From the NCBI GenBank assembly GCA_034664005.1, contig JAXDIL010000018.1:1-10486 (forward strand): 10,486 nucleotides of DNA. The letters are read 5' to 3'. This document shows, piece by piece, positions 1-9,057 of the stretch. The stretch's first letter is position 1. Every line of letters starts with the position of its first letter. The stretch comes from JACVRW01 sp034664005. Lineage in GTDB: Bacteria > Actinomycetota > Thermoleophilia > Solirubrobacterales > Thermoleophilaceae. The notes below the pieces were generated by a model that saw only the letters and a program-made list of their open reading frames with translations, had not been told where the DNA came from and searched no databases. Both the position numbers and the translations under genes were made by a program.

Positions 1-528
1 CATCGCGATGCCGAAGCCGGAGAAGCCGAGCGCGGTGACGAAGGCAAAGATCGGCACCAGCAGCATCCCCGGTGCCGGGTCGAGCCCCCAGAAGAAGGTG
101 ACGATCAGCGGCACGCAGCCGTAGACCGCCGAGCGGGTGGCGATCCAGAGCATCTCCGCGGTGACCAGCTCTTCGACGTCGACCGGCGCCGCGAGGATCG
201 CTTCGTAGGTGTTCTGGAAGCGGTGCTTGACGAAGGTTCCGAACATCGACGGCAGGGCGCTGGAGAAGATCACCGCCGTCGCAACCATGCCGGTGCCGAC
301 GAACTGGATGTAGGGGACGCCTTCGACTTCGTCGACCAGCGTCGCCCCCAGGCCGAGGCCGAAGGCGAGCAGGTAAACCAGCGGTTCGAGGATGCTGGAG
401 AAGGTGGTGCCGCGCCAGTAGGTGCCGAAGTTGGCAAGCTCGCGGCTCATCACGCCGGCGATCGCCGCCGGTTCCAGGCGCCGCATCGTCCGTCGCGGAG
501 CCGGCTGGGCCTGCGGCTGCGCGCTCAC
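1..528 (-). CDS. ABC-2 type exporter permease, NodJ-like (partial, C-terminus beyond window)
   Basis: This is the membrane subunit of an ABC exporter; only the first 176 codons are in the window and the frame is still open at position 1. The translation reads as an ABC-2 permease of the NodJ/drug-resistance type. A short polar N-terminus is followed by the phrases EPLVYLLAFGLGLG (residues 48-61), a G(T)GMVAT stretch (78-84), TYEAILAAPV (107-116) and an EMLW.ATRS stretch (125-133), which are the recognisable NodJ-family landmarks. Hydrophobic segments fall at about 46-64, 73-95, 133-149 and 155-176. The start is GTG at 528; its last two bases and the next A form the TGA stop of the upstream ATPase (GTGA overlap), so the two genes should be translationally coupled. 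Unlike its neighbours it uses GAA for Glu often (six of nine by my reading). The substrate cannot be told from sequence; in this family it may be a drug, lipid or oligosaccharide. Confidence 0.9.
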   Translation of the reverse strand, partial: MSAQPQAQPAPRRTMRRLEPAAIAGVMSRELANFGTYWRGTTFSSILEPLVYLLAFGLGLGATLVDEVEGVPYIQFVGTGMVATAVIFSSALPSMFGTFVKHRFQNTYEAILAAPVDVEELVTAEMLWIATRSAVYGCVPLIVTFFWGLDPAPGMLLVPIFAFVTALGFSGFGIAM

Positions 529-1415
529 TCCGCCTCCTCGCCGGTCAGCAGGACGAAGACGTCCTCGAGCGTCGCCGCCCGCACCACAGCGTCCTCGGGG
601 ACGGCGCCGTTCTCGGCCCGCTCGGAGCCGACGATCGCGATCGCCGGGCCGGCCGGCCGCACGCGCAGTCCCGCCGCCTCCGCGTCTCGCCGCAGCTCGA
701 CCAGCCGTTCCGGTGGCGCGTAGACCTCGGCGGTGTGGGTGCCGGCGTGTTCGGCGATCAGGTCACCGGGCCGGCCGCGGCTGATGATCCGGCCCTGGTG
801 CATCACCGCGACCTCGTCGGCGAGCCGTTCGGCCTCCTCGATGTAGTGGGTGGACATCAGGATCGTCGTGCCGCGCGTGCGCAGCGAGTCGATCAGCGAC
901 CACAGCTCCGTGCGGATCTGCGGGTCGAGCCCGACCGTGGGCTCGTCGAGGAGCAGCAGCGGCGGGTCGTGAATGAGGCCGCGGGCGAGCAGCAGGCGGC
1001 GGCGCATCCCGCCCGAGAGCTGGTCGACGGCGTCGCGGCGCCGCCCCGCGAGCCGGGCGAGCGCCAGGCCGCGATCCACGGCCGCGGGCACGTCCTTCAC
1101 GCGGTACAGCCGTGCGAACACGGCGAGGTTGTCCTCCACCGTCACGTCCACGTCGAGGTTGTCGAGCTGCGGCACCACGCCCATCTGCGCGCGCGCATCC
1201 TTCGACTCGGCGGGAAGCTGGTGACCGAGCACCGTGATCGAGCCCTCGTTCGCGTGCGCCTGGCCGGTCAGCAGCCGCATCGTGGTCGACTTGCCGGCCC
1301 CGTTGGGGCCGAGCAGGCCGAGGCAGATGCCCTTCGGCACCTCGAGATCCAGCCCGTCCACCGCGGTGATCGGGCCGAACCGCTTGACGACTCCATGTAA
1401 CTCGATCGCGGGCAA
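525..1415 (-). CDS. ABC exporter ATP-binding protein, NodI-like
   Basis: Nucleotide-binding subunit that powers the adjacent ABC-2 permease; 296 residues, full length for the NodI/drug-exporter ATPase family. Visible motifs in order: Walker A GPNGAGKST (36-44), Q-loop VPQLDNLD with Q83, signature LSGGM (133-137), Walker B LLLLDE (153-158), D-loop GLD (162-164) and switch His190 in MSTHYIEEAE. The VPQ.DNLD and LIHDPPLLLLDEPT phrases are typical of the NodI/daunorubicin-exporter branch. The C-terminal 75 or so residues form the usual accessory region after the nucleotide-binding fold. The start is TTG at 1415: a TAG lies four codons upstream in frame, and no other start precedes the conserved first beta strand. 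Only a weak GGA is found before it. It is divergent from glutamine synthetase and overlaps the permease by GTGA. Function as an exporter is secure; the substrate is unknown. Confidence 0.93.
   Translation of the reverse strand: MPAIELHGVVKRFGPITAVDGLDLEVPKGICLGLLGPNGAGKSTTMRLLTGQAHANEGSITVLGHQLPAESKDARAQMGVVPQLDNLDVDVTVEDNLAVFARLYRVKDVPAAVDRGLALARLAGRRRDAVDQLSGGMRRRLLLARGLIHDPPLLLLDEPTVGLDPQIRTELWSLIDSLRTRGTTILMSTHYIEEAERLADEVAVMHQGRIISRGRPGDLIAEHAGTHTAEVYAPPERLVELRRDAEAAGLRVRPAGPAIAIVGSERAENGAVPEDAVVRAATLEDVFVLLTGEEAE
533..538 (-). promoter_or_regulatory. Shine-Dalgarno of the NodJ-like permease
   Basis: AGGAGG on the minus strand, four bases before the GTG start at 528, inside the last codons of the ATPase gene. 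It is the only strong Shine-Dalgarno I can see in the window. It supports the GTG start and coupled translation of the exporter pair. Confidence 0.7.
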
Positions 1416-1424
1416 ACCAGTTCC

Positions 1425-1430
1425 AGACTA
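1425..1430 (-). promoter_or_regulatory. Candidate -10 hexamer (TAGTCT) for the exporter operon
   Basis: TAGTCT on the minus strand fits the actinobacterial -10 pattern TANNNT. It lies nine bases before the TTG start at 1415, so a transcript starting about seven bases downstream would have almost no 5' leader, which agrees with the poor Shine-Dalgarno. I see no convincing -35 at 16-19 bp spacing. It overlaps the palindrome at 1427-1436. Confidence 0.35.
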
Positions 1431-1436
1431 CGTAGT
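1427..1436. repeat. 10-bp perfect palindrome ACTACGTAGT, possible operator
   Basis: ACTACGTAGT is its own reverse complement and sits in the AT-richer divergent spacer, covering part of the candidate exporter -10. A dimeric repressor bound here could block exporter transcription. That role is inference; a 10-bp palindrome can also occur by chance. Confidence 0.3.
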
Positions 1437-1504
1437 TGACGAAGGGCGAACGCTCTTTGCGGATCTTTAGACAGAAGTACAAGGCCAAACTCATCGGCCA
1501 CGGA

Positions 1505-1510
1505 TAGCGT
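1505..1510 (+). promoter_or_regulatory. Candidate -10 hexamer (TAGCGT) for glutamine synthetase III
   Basis: TAGCGT fits TANNNT and ends ten bases before the ATG at 1521. The bases between are T, G and a run of C, so no Shine-Dalgarno is possible. A start about seven bases downstream would give a leader of only a few nucleotides. No clear -35 is seen. Confidence 0.35.
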
Positions 1511-1520
1511 TGCCCCCCGT

Positions 1521-3671
<2,151 letters not shown>

Positions 3672-3678
3672 TGGCGTA

Positions 3679-3692
3679 GCCGCGGGGGCGGC
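3679..3692 (+). repeat. GC hairpin in the GSIII to beta-helix spacer
   Basis: GCCGC, a GGGG loop and GCGGC make a 5-bp perfect stem seven bases after the GSIII stop. No T-run follows, so intrinsic termination is doubtful. It lies just upstream of the candidate -10 of the next gene. Confidence 0.25.
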
Positions 3693-3694
3693 AT

Positions 3695-3700
3695 TAGGGT
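3695..3700 (+). promoter_or_regulatory. Candidate leaderless -10 hexamer (TAGGGT) for the beta-helix gene
   Basis: TAGGGT, then exactly six bases, then the ATG at 3707. This spacing puts the expected transcription start on the A of the ATG, the classic arrangement for leaderless mRNAs in high-GC actinobacteria. No Shine-Dalgarno lies between them. A matching -35 is not evident. Confidence 0.5.
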
Positions 3701-3706
3701 CGGCGA

Positions 3707-6091
3707 ATGACCCGCCGACTCGCGCCCGCCGCCGTGGTTGCTCTTCTGCTGCTAATCGCCGCCGCGCCCGCGGGGGCCGCCAGCGGCACGTACGACTGCG
3801 ACCACCTCCAGGACGGCTTCAGTCAGGTCCAGGCCGGCGACACGATCACGTTGCAAGGAATCTGCACCGGGCTCGAGTACGACCTGCATGGGTTCCCGAC
3901 GCCGAGCGACTTCCCGAACAACTACGCGATGTGGACGTTCCGGGGCGATCCCGGGGACGGCGTCGACGGATTCGACGGCACCGGCCTCACCGGCGCGCAG
4001 CGCATGCTCACGGGCGTGGACGTTCACCGCCTGGAAATCCAGGATCTCCTCTTCCGCGACGGCAACGTCACAGGAGACGGCGGAGCGATCAACCTCACCG
4101 GCGAGTCGGCGCTGGGTCTCCGGAGGTCCGCGTTCTTCAACAACCACGCGACGGGCAAGGGTGGCGCTGTTCACGTCGCGCAGGGCACACCGTTCGGGGC
4201 CAGCATCCTCGGTGGCGTCGGGATGAGCGAGAACACCTTTGGATCGGAGAGCAACGCCGGCGAGGGCAACAGCGCGGCCACGGGGGGCGCCGTAGCGATC
4301 GAGCTTCAGACCAACCCGAACAACGGCTCAGGCATAAATGGGAGCACCTTCGCCAACAACACGGCGAGCGGGAACGGTGGCGCCTTCTCCTTCCAGGTGA
4401 CGGGCCCGCCGGACACGAGCACGAACTTCTCACTCACCGGCAACGTCGTGGTCAAGAACAGCGCCGGCGGATCTGGAGGCGGCGGCTATGTGGCCGGCCT
4501 GCTCGGCTTCCTCGACGTGGATCAGGACCGCTACGAGAACAACTCGGTCGAGCCGGTGGGGATCCCGCCGGCGTCGGACCACTTCGGCGGCGGGCTCTAC
4601 CTCGAGGGAGGCCTGCCGGACCTCGGGCACAACGTGTTCCGCGGCAACGCCGTCAAGACATTCGCGAACGGGCACGACTACGGGGGCGGCGGACTCGCGA
4701 TCTTCGCGGACGGCGTGACCGTCAGGACCCAGCACACTCGGGTCGAGAGCAACACGGTCGCCGGTCAACCCAACGGCAGCACGGGCTTCGACAGCGAGGG
4801 CGGCGGCGTCTACCTCTCCGACCCCGACGGCACATGGCGAGCGTTCGTCGACGACATCGCCGGCAACACGGTGGGCGATTTCGGCGAGGGCGGCGGAATC
4901 TACGTGGGGGCGTCCGCGGTCGAGCCCACGACGGTCGACCTCGGCGAGGTCACGGTGGCCGGCAATACCGTCGGCGCGAACGGCTCGACGCCCGGCATAC
5001 GCGGGAATGGCAGCGACATCTTGAAGATGCACAACTCGATCGTCTTTCACTCGTCACAGCCGGACATCAGCGGCTTCGATCCCGCGCTCTTCGATATCTC
5101 CTACAGCGACGCATGCAACAACGACTCCGCCTTCCCTGGGACGGGCAACATCTGCGCGGACCCGAAGCTCGTGGGCGGCGCGGACGTCCGCCAGACGAGC
5201 CAGAGCCCGACGATCGACAAGGGCAACGACGCACTCTGGACCGCCGACTTCAGCGACCGGTTCTCGGACACCGACTTCGAGGGCGACCCGAAGCCCACCG
5301 ACGGGGATGGCGACGGGCACACGGTGGACATGGGCGCGGACGAGTCGCCGGCGTTCGTGGCGCAGCAGCAGCCTCCCCCGCCTGCCCATGTCCCGCAGTG
5401 CTCCGACGGCGCGGACAACGACGGCGATGGCGCGATCGATTCGGCGGACCCCGGCTGCCTCGCCGGGCCCAACGACGACAACGAGGGCGACGAGACGCCC
5501 AGCGATCTCGTGCTGTGCGGGTCACGCGACATCAGCCTGGTGCGCGCCGACGTGAAGGGCTCGAAGGTGCAGCTGAGCGGCTTCGTCGCGACGAAGTTCG
5601 CCGGCCAGAAGGTCACCCTGTCGGTGAGGTACCTGAAGCGGGCCGGGAAGGCGGAGAAGCTCGGCGCCGTCACGGCGGCCGCCGACGGCAGCTTCAAGGG
5701 GAGCGTGAAGCGGCCGAAGCGCAAGGCCTTCACCTTCGCCCGCTACCGCGCGCAGGTGGGCACCTCGAAGTCCGTCGAGCTGAAGCTCCCGCAGTCGCTG
5801 GCGTCGAGCTCGCTGAAGCGAGCGGCCGGCGGGATGCTCGAGCTGCGCGGTCAGGTGGACCGGGAGCTGCTCGGAAAGCGCAACGCCGTGGTGGTGAAGC
5901 GGATCCTGTGCGGGAAGTACTCGACCGTCAGCCAGGCGAAGCCCGACAAGAAGGGCAAGTACGTCGTGCGCTTCCCCGCCCCCGCGAGCGGCGGCTCGGC
6001 GCTCTACCGAGCCGAGACGAAGGTGCTCGCCCGCCCGGGCAGCAAGCGCTACGTGAAGCAGTTCGCGCGCGCGATCGGCATCACGTTCTAG
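3707..6091 (+). CDS. Secreted right-handed beta-helix protein with Pmp-like repeats, calcium loops and two C-terminal beta domains
   Basis: Large exported protein of 794 residues with no recognised enzymatic motif. Residues 1-24 are a Sec signal peptide (MTRR, hydrophobic core, PAGA cleavage site). Residues about 105-445 carry GGA/GGG turns roughly every 27-41 residues (near 125, 152, 193, 224, 257, 294, 326, 365 and 395), several preceded by F.N(N), as in polymorphic-outer-membrane-protein repeats; this predicts a parallel beta-helix. Residues 443-548 resemble the 'choice-of-anchor Q' tail that often follows such helices (NSIVFHSS, ADPKL, QSPTIDKGN, DMGADE). Asp-rich loops at 532-540 and 570-578 fit DxDxDG calcium sites, the second framed by Cys565 and Cys584 after a proline run (556-559). 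Residues about 604-692 and 702-791 are two related K/R-rich beta domains. There is no LPXTG signal or terminal membrane helix, so it is probably released or held non-covalently to the wall. A surface or adhesin-like role is inference. Confidence 0.88.
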   Translation: MTRRLAPAAVVALLLLIAAAPAGAASGTYDCDHLQDGFSQVQAGDTITLQGICTGLEYDLHGFPTPSDFPNNYAMWTFRGDPGDGVDGFDGTGLTGAQRMLTGVDVHRLEIQDLLFRDGNVTGDGGAINLTGESALGLRRSAFFNNHATGKGGAVHVAQGTPFGASILGGVGMSENTFGSESNAGEGNSAATGGAVAIELQTNPNNGSGINGSTFANNTASGNGGAFSFQVTGPPDTSTNFSLTGNVVVKNSAGGSGGGGYVAGLLGFLDVDQDRYENNSVEPVGIPPASDHFGGGLYLEGGLPDLGHNVFRGNAVKTFANGHDYGGGGLAIFADGVTVRTQHTRVESNTVAGQPNGSTGFDSEGGGVYLSDPDGTWRAFVDDIAGNTVGDFGEGGGIYVGASAVEPTTVDLGEVTVAGNTVGANGSTPGIRGNGSDILKMHNSIVFHSSQPDISGFDPALFDISYSDACNNDSAFPGTGNICADPKLVGGADVRQTSQSPTIDKGNDALWTADFSDRFSDTDFEGDPKPTDGDGDGHTVDMGADESPAFVAQQQPPPPAHVPQCSDGADNDGDGAIDSADPGCLAGPNDDNEGDETPSDLVLCGSRDISLVRADVKGSKVQLSGFVATKFAGQKVTLSVRYLKRAGKAEKLGAVTAAADGSFKGSVKRPKRKAFTFARYRAQVGTSKSVELKLPQSLASSSLKRAAGGMLELRGQVDRELLGKRNAVVVKRILCGKYSTVSQAKPDKKGKYVVRFPAPASGGSALYRAETKVLARPGSKRYVKQFARAIGITF

Positions 6092-6098
6092 CCGTGGC

Positions 6099-8711
6099 TC
6101 AGCCGGTGTTCCGCAGCCCTGCGGCTATCCCGTTGACGGTCAGGAGCAGCGCGCGGGCCAGGTCCGGGTCGTCCTCGCGGCCGGCCTCGCGGTCCGCGCG
6201 GCGTCGTTCGGTCAGCGCCACCTGCAGGTAGTGGAGCGGCGCCAGGTAGTCGTCGCGCACCCGCAGCGTCCGCTGCAGCACCGGATCGGAGTCGAGCAGC
6301 TCGCGCTCCCCGCGCAGCCGCACGAGCTCCTCCATCGTCAGCTCGTGCTCGGCGCGGATCTCGTCGAACACGTGCCGGAGCTCCGGAGCGACCAGCCGCT
6401 CGACGTAGTGGGCGGCGATCTCCAGGTCCGTCTTGACGAGCGTCATCGCGACGTTCGAGAGGAAGTTGCGGAAGAAGTACCAGCGCTCGTGCATCTCGGC
6501 GAGCCGGTCGCCGAGGCCCGCCTTGCGCGCGGCGGCCAGCCCGCTCCCGACGCCGTACCAGCCCGGCACGACCTGCCGCGACTGCGTCCAGCCGAACACC
6601 CACGGGATCGCTCGGAGACCGTCGATCCCGCCGGCCGAGTCGGGCCGGCGCGCGGGCCGCGAGCCGAGGTGGAGCTCGGACAGCAGCTCGACCGGGGTCG
6701 AGGCGAAGTAGTAGTCGGGGAGCTGCGGGTTCTCCACGAGGGCGCGATAGCGCCGGAAGGCGGCGCCGGAGACGGTCTCCATCGCCTCCACCCAGCCGGC
6801 CAGCGCCTCGGGCGACATCCGCGGCCGCCTGTGAAGGACCGTGGCCTCGAGCGCCGCCGCGAGCATCAGCTCGAGGTTCTCACGCGCGAGGCTCGGCACG
6901 AGGTACTTGTCGGAGATGACCTCGCCCTGCTCGGTGACCTTGATCGCGCCGTCGAGCGTGCGCGGCGGCTGCGCGAGGATCGCGTCGTGCGCGGGGCCGC
7001 CGCCGCGGCCGACCGTGCCGCCGCGCCCGTGGAACAGGCGCAGCCGCACCCCGCAGCGGGCGGCCGCGTCGCGCAGGAGCTGCTGGGCGCGGTGGATCTC
7101 CCACTGGCTGGTCGCGATCCCGGCCTCCTTGTTCGAGTCCGAGTAGCCGAGCATCACCTCCTGGACGTCGCCGTTCAGCGCCACGAGCCGGCGGTAGCTC
7201 GGGTCGGCGAGCAGCTCGTCGAGCAGGCGGTCGGCGTGGCGCAGCTCGTCGAGCGTCTCCAGCAGCGGCACGAAGCCGAGCCCCGACACACCGGCCTCCC
7301 GGGCCAGGAGCACGGCCGCGAGCACGTCGTCCGCCCCGCGGCACATCGAGACGATGTAGGACTCGATCGTGGCCGGCCCGAAGCGCTCGTGCGCGTCGCG
7401 GATCGCCTCGAAGGTGGCGTAGGTCCGCCGTCCGGCGTCGTCGAGGGGAGGCGGGTGGAAGGCGAGCGGGCGCGGCGAGGCGAGCTCGCGGGCGAGTAGC
7501 TCGCGGCGCTCTTCCCGGGAGAGCCGCGCGTAGGTGCCGGGCGTGCCCGCAAGCTGGTCGAGGAGCTGCCCGACCGCGTGGTGGTGGGCGTCCGCGTGCT
7601 CGCGCACGTCGAGCGTCGCGAGGTGAAGCCCGAACGCCCTGAGCGTCCCCATCGCGCGTCCGAGCCGCCCGTGCGCGATCAGCTCGCCGCGGTGGGCGAG
7701 CAGCGAGGCGTGCACCACCGCTAGATCGGCGAGGAGCTCGTCCGAGCCGACGTAGCCGCGGCCCGGCTCGCTCGGGCGACCGGCGGCGAGCCGCAGGCGC
7801 GTGTTCACGAGCTTCTGCTGGATGCAGGTGAGCTTCAGGCGGTAGGGCTCCTCGGCGTTCAGGCGCAGGAAGCGCGGCTCCACCTCGGGCAGCAGCTCTA
7901 GGTCGCGGGCGAGCGACTCCTGCAGCTCGGGCGTGGCCCCCGCCACCCGCACCGAGCTCGACAGGTCCCGGCGCAAGACGTCCACGACGGCGATCGCGTC
8001 GCGCAGGCCGTGGTCGTGCTGAAGCTCGAGCACGCGCATGACGCTGTCCGGGCCCACGTTCGGGTTGCCGTCGCGGTCGCCCCCGATCCAGCTGCCGAAG
8101 GCGAGCGGCCGGCTCGCCGGGTCGGGGTCGAGGCCGAGCCGCCGCAGCTCGTCCGCGAGCTCCTCGAGCACGTCCGGCACCGCGTCGGCGTGGAGGCCGT
8201 CGAAGTACCAGACCGCGTTGCGGGCCTCGTCGAGCACGTCGGGCCTGGCCACGCGCAGCTCGTCGGTCTGCCAGAGCAGGTCCACGGTCTCCTCGAGGCG
8301 CTTCGGCGCGCGCGGCCCGCCGCGCTCGAGCAGCTCCGCTATCTGGCGCAGCTTGTAGAGGACGGTCCGCCGAGCCGCCTCGGTCGGGTGGGCGGTGAAC
8401 ACCGGGCGGACGGCCAGCCGCCCCACCTCGTCGGCCAGCTCCTCCGTGGCTATCCCGGCCGCCGCGATGCGCTCCCCCGCCTGGCGCAGCCAGCCGCCGT
8501 CGCGCTCGCGCACGCGGGCGAGCTCCTTCCCGCGGTGCACCTGCTCGACCATGTTCGCCAGGTGGAAGTAGGTGGTGAAGGCGCGGACGAGGCGGATCGC
8601 CTCTGGGGGCTCGACGTCCGCAAGGAGCGCGGCCGCCTCGCCGCGGTCCGAGCGGATCAGGCCGCGCGTCTGCTCGACGAGCTTCAGAAGCTCGGGGCCC
8701 TCCTGCCGCAC
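6099..8711 (-). CDS. ppc: Phosphoenolpyruvate carboxylase
   Basis: Converts phosphoenolpyruvate and bicarbonate to oxaloacetate and phosphate, the anaplerotic step feeding the TCA cycle and aspartate/glutamate synthesis; cytoplasmic. From the GTG at 8711 the product is 870 residues. Diagnostic segments, in order: FTAHPTEAARRT (105-116, with catalytic His108); ESYIVSMCRGADDVL; GYSDSNKEAG; FHGRGGTVGRGGGPAH (beginning at 560, the mobile catalytic loop); VTEQGEVISDKY; LRAIPWVFGWTQSRQ; and the family-invariant C-terminus NGIAAGLRNTG. The GTG at 8711 is simply the first ATG/GTG/TTG after an upstream stop; the conserved N-terminal segment of the family continues in frame upstream of it (see 8712-8759), so the true protein is probably about 886 residues, close to the E. 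coli enzyme (883). The gene follows the small membrane protein and converges on the beta-helix gene with 7 bp between stops. Confidence 0.96.
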   Translation of the reverse strand: MRQEGPELLKLVEQTRGLIRSDRGEAAALLADVEPPEAIRLVRAFTTYFHLANMVEQVHRGKELARVRERDGGWLRQAGERIAAAGIATEELADEVGRLAVRPVFTAHPTEAARRTVLYKLRQIAELLERGGPRAPKRLEETVDLLWQTDELRVARPDVLDEARNAVWYFDGLHADAVPDVLEELADELRRLGLDPDPASRPLAFGSWIGGDRDGNPNVGPDSVMRVLELQHDHGLRDAIAVVDVLRRDLSSSVRVAGATPELQESLARDLELLPEVEPRFLRLNAEEPYRLKLTCIQQKLVNTRLRLAAGRPSEPGRGYVGSDELLADLAVVHASLLAHRGELIAHGRLGRAMGTLRAFGLHLATLDVREHADAHHHAVGQLLDQLAGTPGTYARLSREERRELLARELASPRPLAFHPPPLDDAGRRTYATFEAIRDAHERFGPATIESYIVSMCRGADDVLAAVLLAREAGVSGLGFVPLLETLDELRHADRLLDELLADPSYRRLVALNGDVQEVMLGYSDSNKEAGIATSQWEIHRAQQLLRDAAARCGVRLRLFHGRGGTVGRGGGPAHDAILAQPPRTLDGAIKVTEQGEVISDKYLVPSLARENLELMLAAALEATVLHRRPRMSPEALAGWVEAMETVSGAAFRRYRALVENPQLPDYYFASTPVELLSELHLGSRPARRPDSAGGIDGLRAIPWVFGWTQSRQVVPGWYGVGSGLAAARKAGLGDRLAEMHERWYFFRNFLSNVAMTLVKTDLEIAAHYVERLVAPELRHVFDEIRAEHELTMEELVRLRGERELLDSDPVLQRTLRVRDDYLAPLHYLQVALTERRRADREAGREDDPDLARALLLTVNGIAAGLRNTG
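6111..6124. repeat. Inverted repeat at the convergent gene ends
   Basis: CCGCAG, CC, CTGCGG is a perfect inverted repeat located 19 bases past the stop of the beta-helix gene and inside the last codons of ppc. A smaller AGCC-GT-GGCT repeat overlaps the beta-helix stop (6090-6099). With only 7 bp between the two stops, a terminator for the plus-strand gene would have to lie inside ppc coding sequence, and this is the best candidate. No T-tract follows. Confidence 0.25.
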
Positions 8712-8759
8712 GAGCGTGCGGCCGAGCAGCGCTCCGAGCTCGCGGATGTCGCTGCGCAG
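8712..8759 (-). other. ppc: In-frame N-terminal extension of ppc lacking a conventional start codon
   Basis: Reading in the ppc frame upstream of the GTG at 8711 gives LRSDIRELGALLGRTL, which aligns with the conserved PEPC N-terminus (E. coli ALRSNVSMLGKVLGETI). The frame is open back to a TGA at 8843-8841, but between that stop and 8711 I find no ATG, GTG or TTG. The best-placed alternatives are CTG at 8759 and ATC at 8792, the latter just after a GGAG at 8798-8795. Starting at CTG would leave 13 bp after the upstream stop; starting at ATC would overlap the upstream gene by 20 bp. A base-call error or mutated start is also possible. Confidence 0.6.
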
Positions 8760-8772
8760 CGCGGCGTCGCGC

Positions 8773-9051
8773 TCAGTCGCGAGAGCTGCGATAGCTCCGG
8801 CCGCCCGCGTACGAGGCGAGGTCCGCCAGGAAGGCCAGGATCACGACGAACCACTCGAATCCGTTGATCTTGGCCGTGCCGAGATCCCACATGAGCGCGT
8901 ACGCCAGGGTCGTCCACGGGAGCAGGAAGAAGCCCACCAGCGGAAGCAGCCAGCTGTCATAGGCCCTGTCCAGCATGTGGCTGAACAGGAACATGGCGAC
9001 CAGCGCGAGGCGCGGCGAGATCAGAGCCAGCAGCGCGACGAGACAGGGCAT
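8773..9051 (-). CDS. Small conserved membrane protein, three predicted helices
   Basis: A 92-residue hydrophobic protein of unknown function. It begins MPCLVALLALISPRLALV and has hydrophobic segments at about 3-24, 35-55 and 66-83, separated by short polar turns (HMLDRAYD and WDLGTAKING). It ends in a basic/serine tail (GGRSYRSSRD), which places the tail opposite or beside the N-terminus depending on topology. The family looks like the small hypothetical membrane proteins common in actinobacteria, recognised by the early LLALISPR and the central PLVGF-FLPWTTLAYA phrase; I cannot assign a role. The ATG at 9051 lies nine bases after the patatin stop and has a TAGATT hexamer exactly six bases before it, so it may have its own leaderless transcript as well as being read from upstream. 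Its 3' end abuts or overlaps the true start of ppc. Confidence 0.85.
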   Translation of the reverse strand: MPCLVALLALISPRLALVAMFLFSHMLDRAYDSWLLPLVGFFLLPWTTLAYALMWDLGTAKINGFEWFVVILAFLADLASYAGGRSYRSSRD

Positions 9052-9057
9052 GGTCGC

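Larger units (their letters stand above)
1416..1520. promoter_or_regulatory. Divergent intergenic region between exporter and GSIII
   Basis: A 105-bp region with visibly more A/T than the flanking genes, from which both the exporter (minus) and glutamine synthetase (plus) must be transcribed. It contains a 10-bp perfect palindrome and one start-proximal TANNNT hexamer for each direction, listed separately. No ORF with homology and no stable RNA was recognised here. Confidence 0.6.

Noticed and set aside
1436..1441. TTGACG as a -35 box for glutamine synthetase
   Set aside because: A good -35 match by sequence, but 16-19 bp downstream there is only GCGGATC, with no TANNNT hexamer; the nearest plausible -10 (1505) is far too distant.
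3758..5350. Possible pectate-lyase or glycosidase activity of the beta-helix protein
   Set aside because: The fold is compatible, but I could not identify a catalytic Asp/Lys/Arg set; the repeats resemble Pmp-type structural repeats rather than a named lyase family.
3931..6231. 766-codon open frame in another frame of the beta-helix gene
   Set aside because: Arginine- and histidine-rich low-complexity product without domains; it runs through the beta-helix stop into ppc. The signal peptide and repeats belong to the frame starting at 3707.
6231..7499. 422-codon plus-strand open frame antisense to ppc
   Set aside because: Shadow of third-position GC bias in ppc; no recognisable motif and no start signal.
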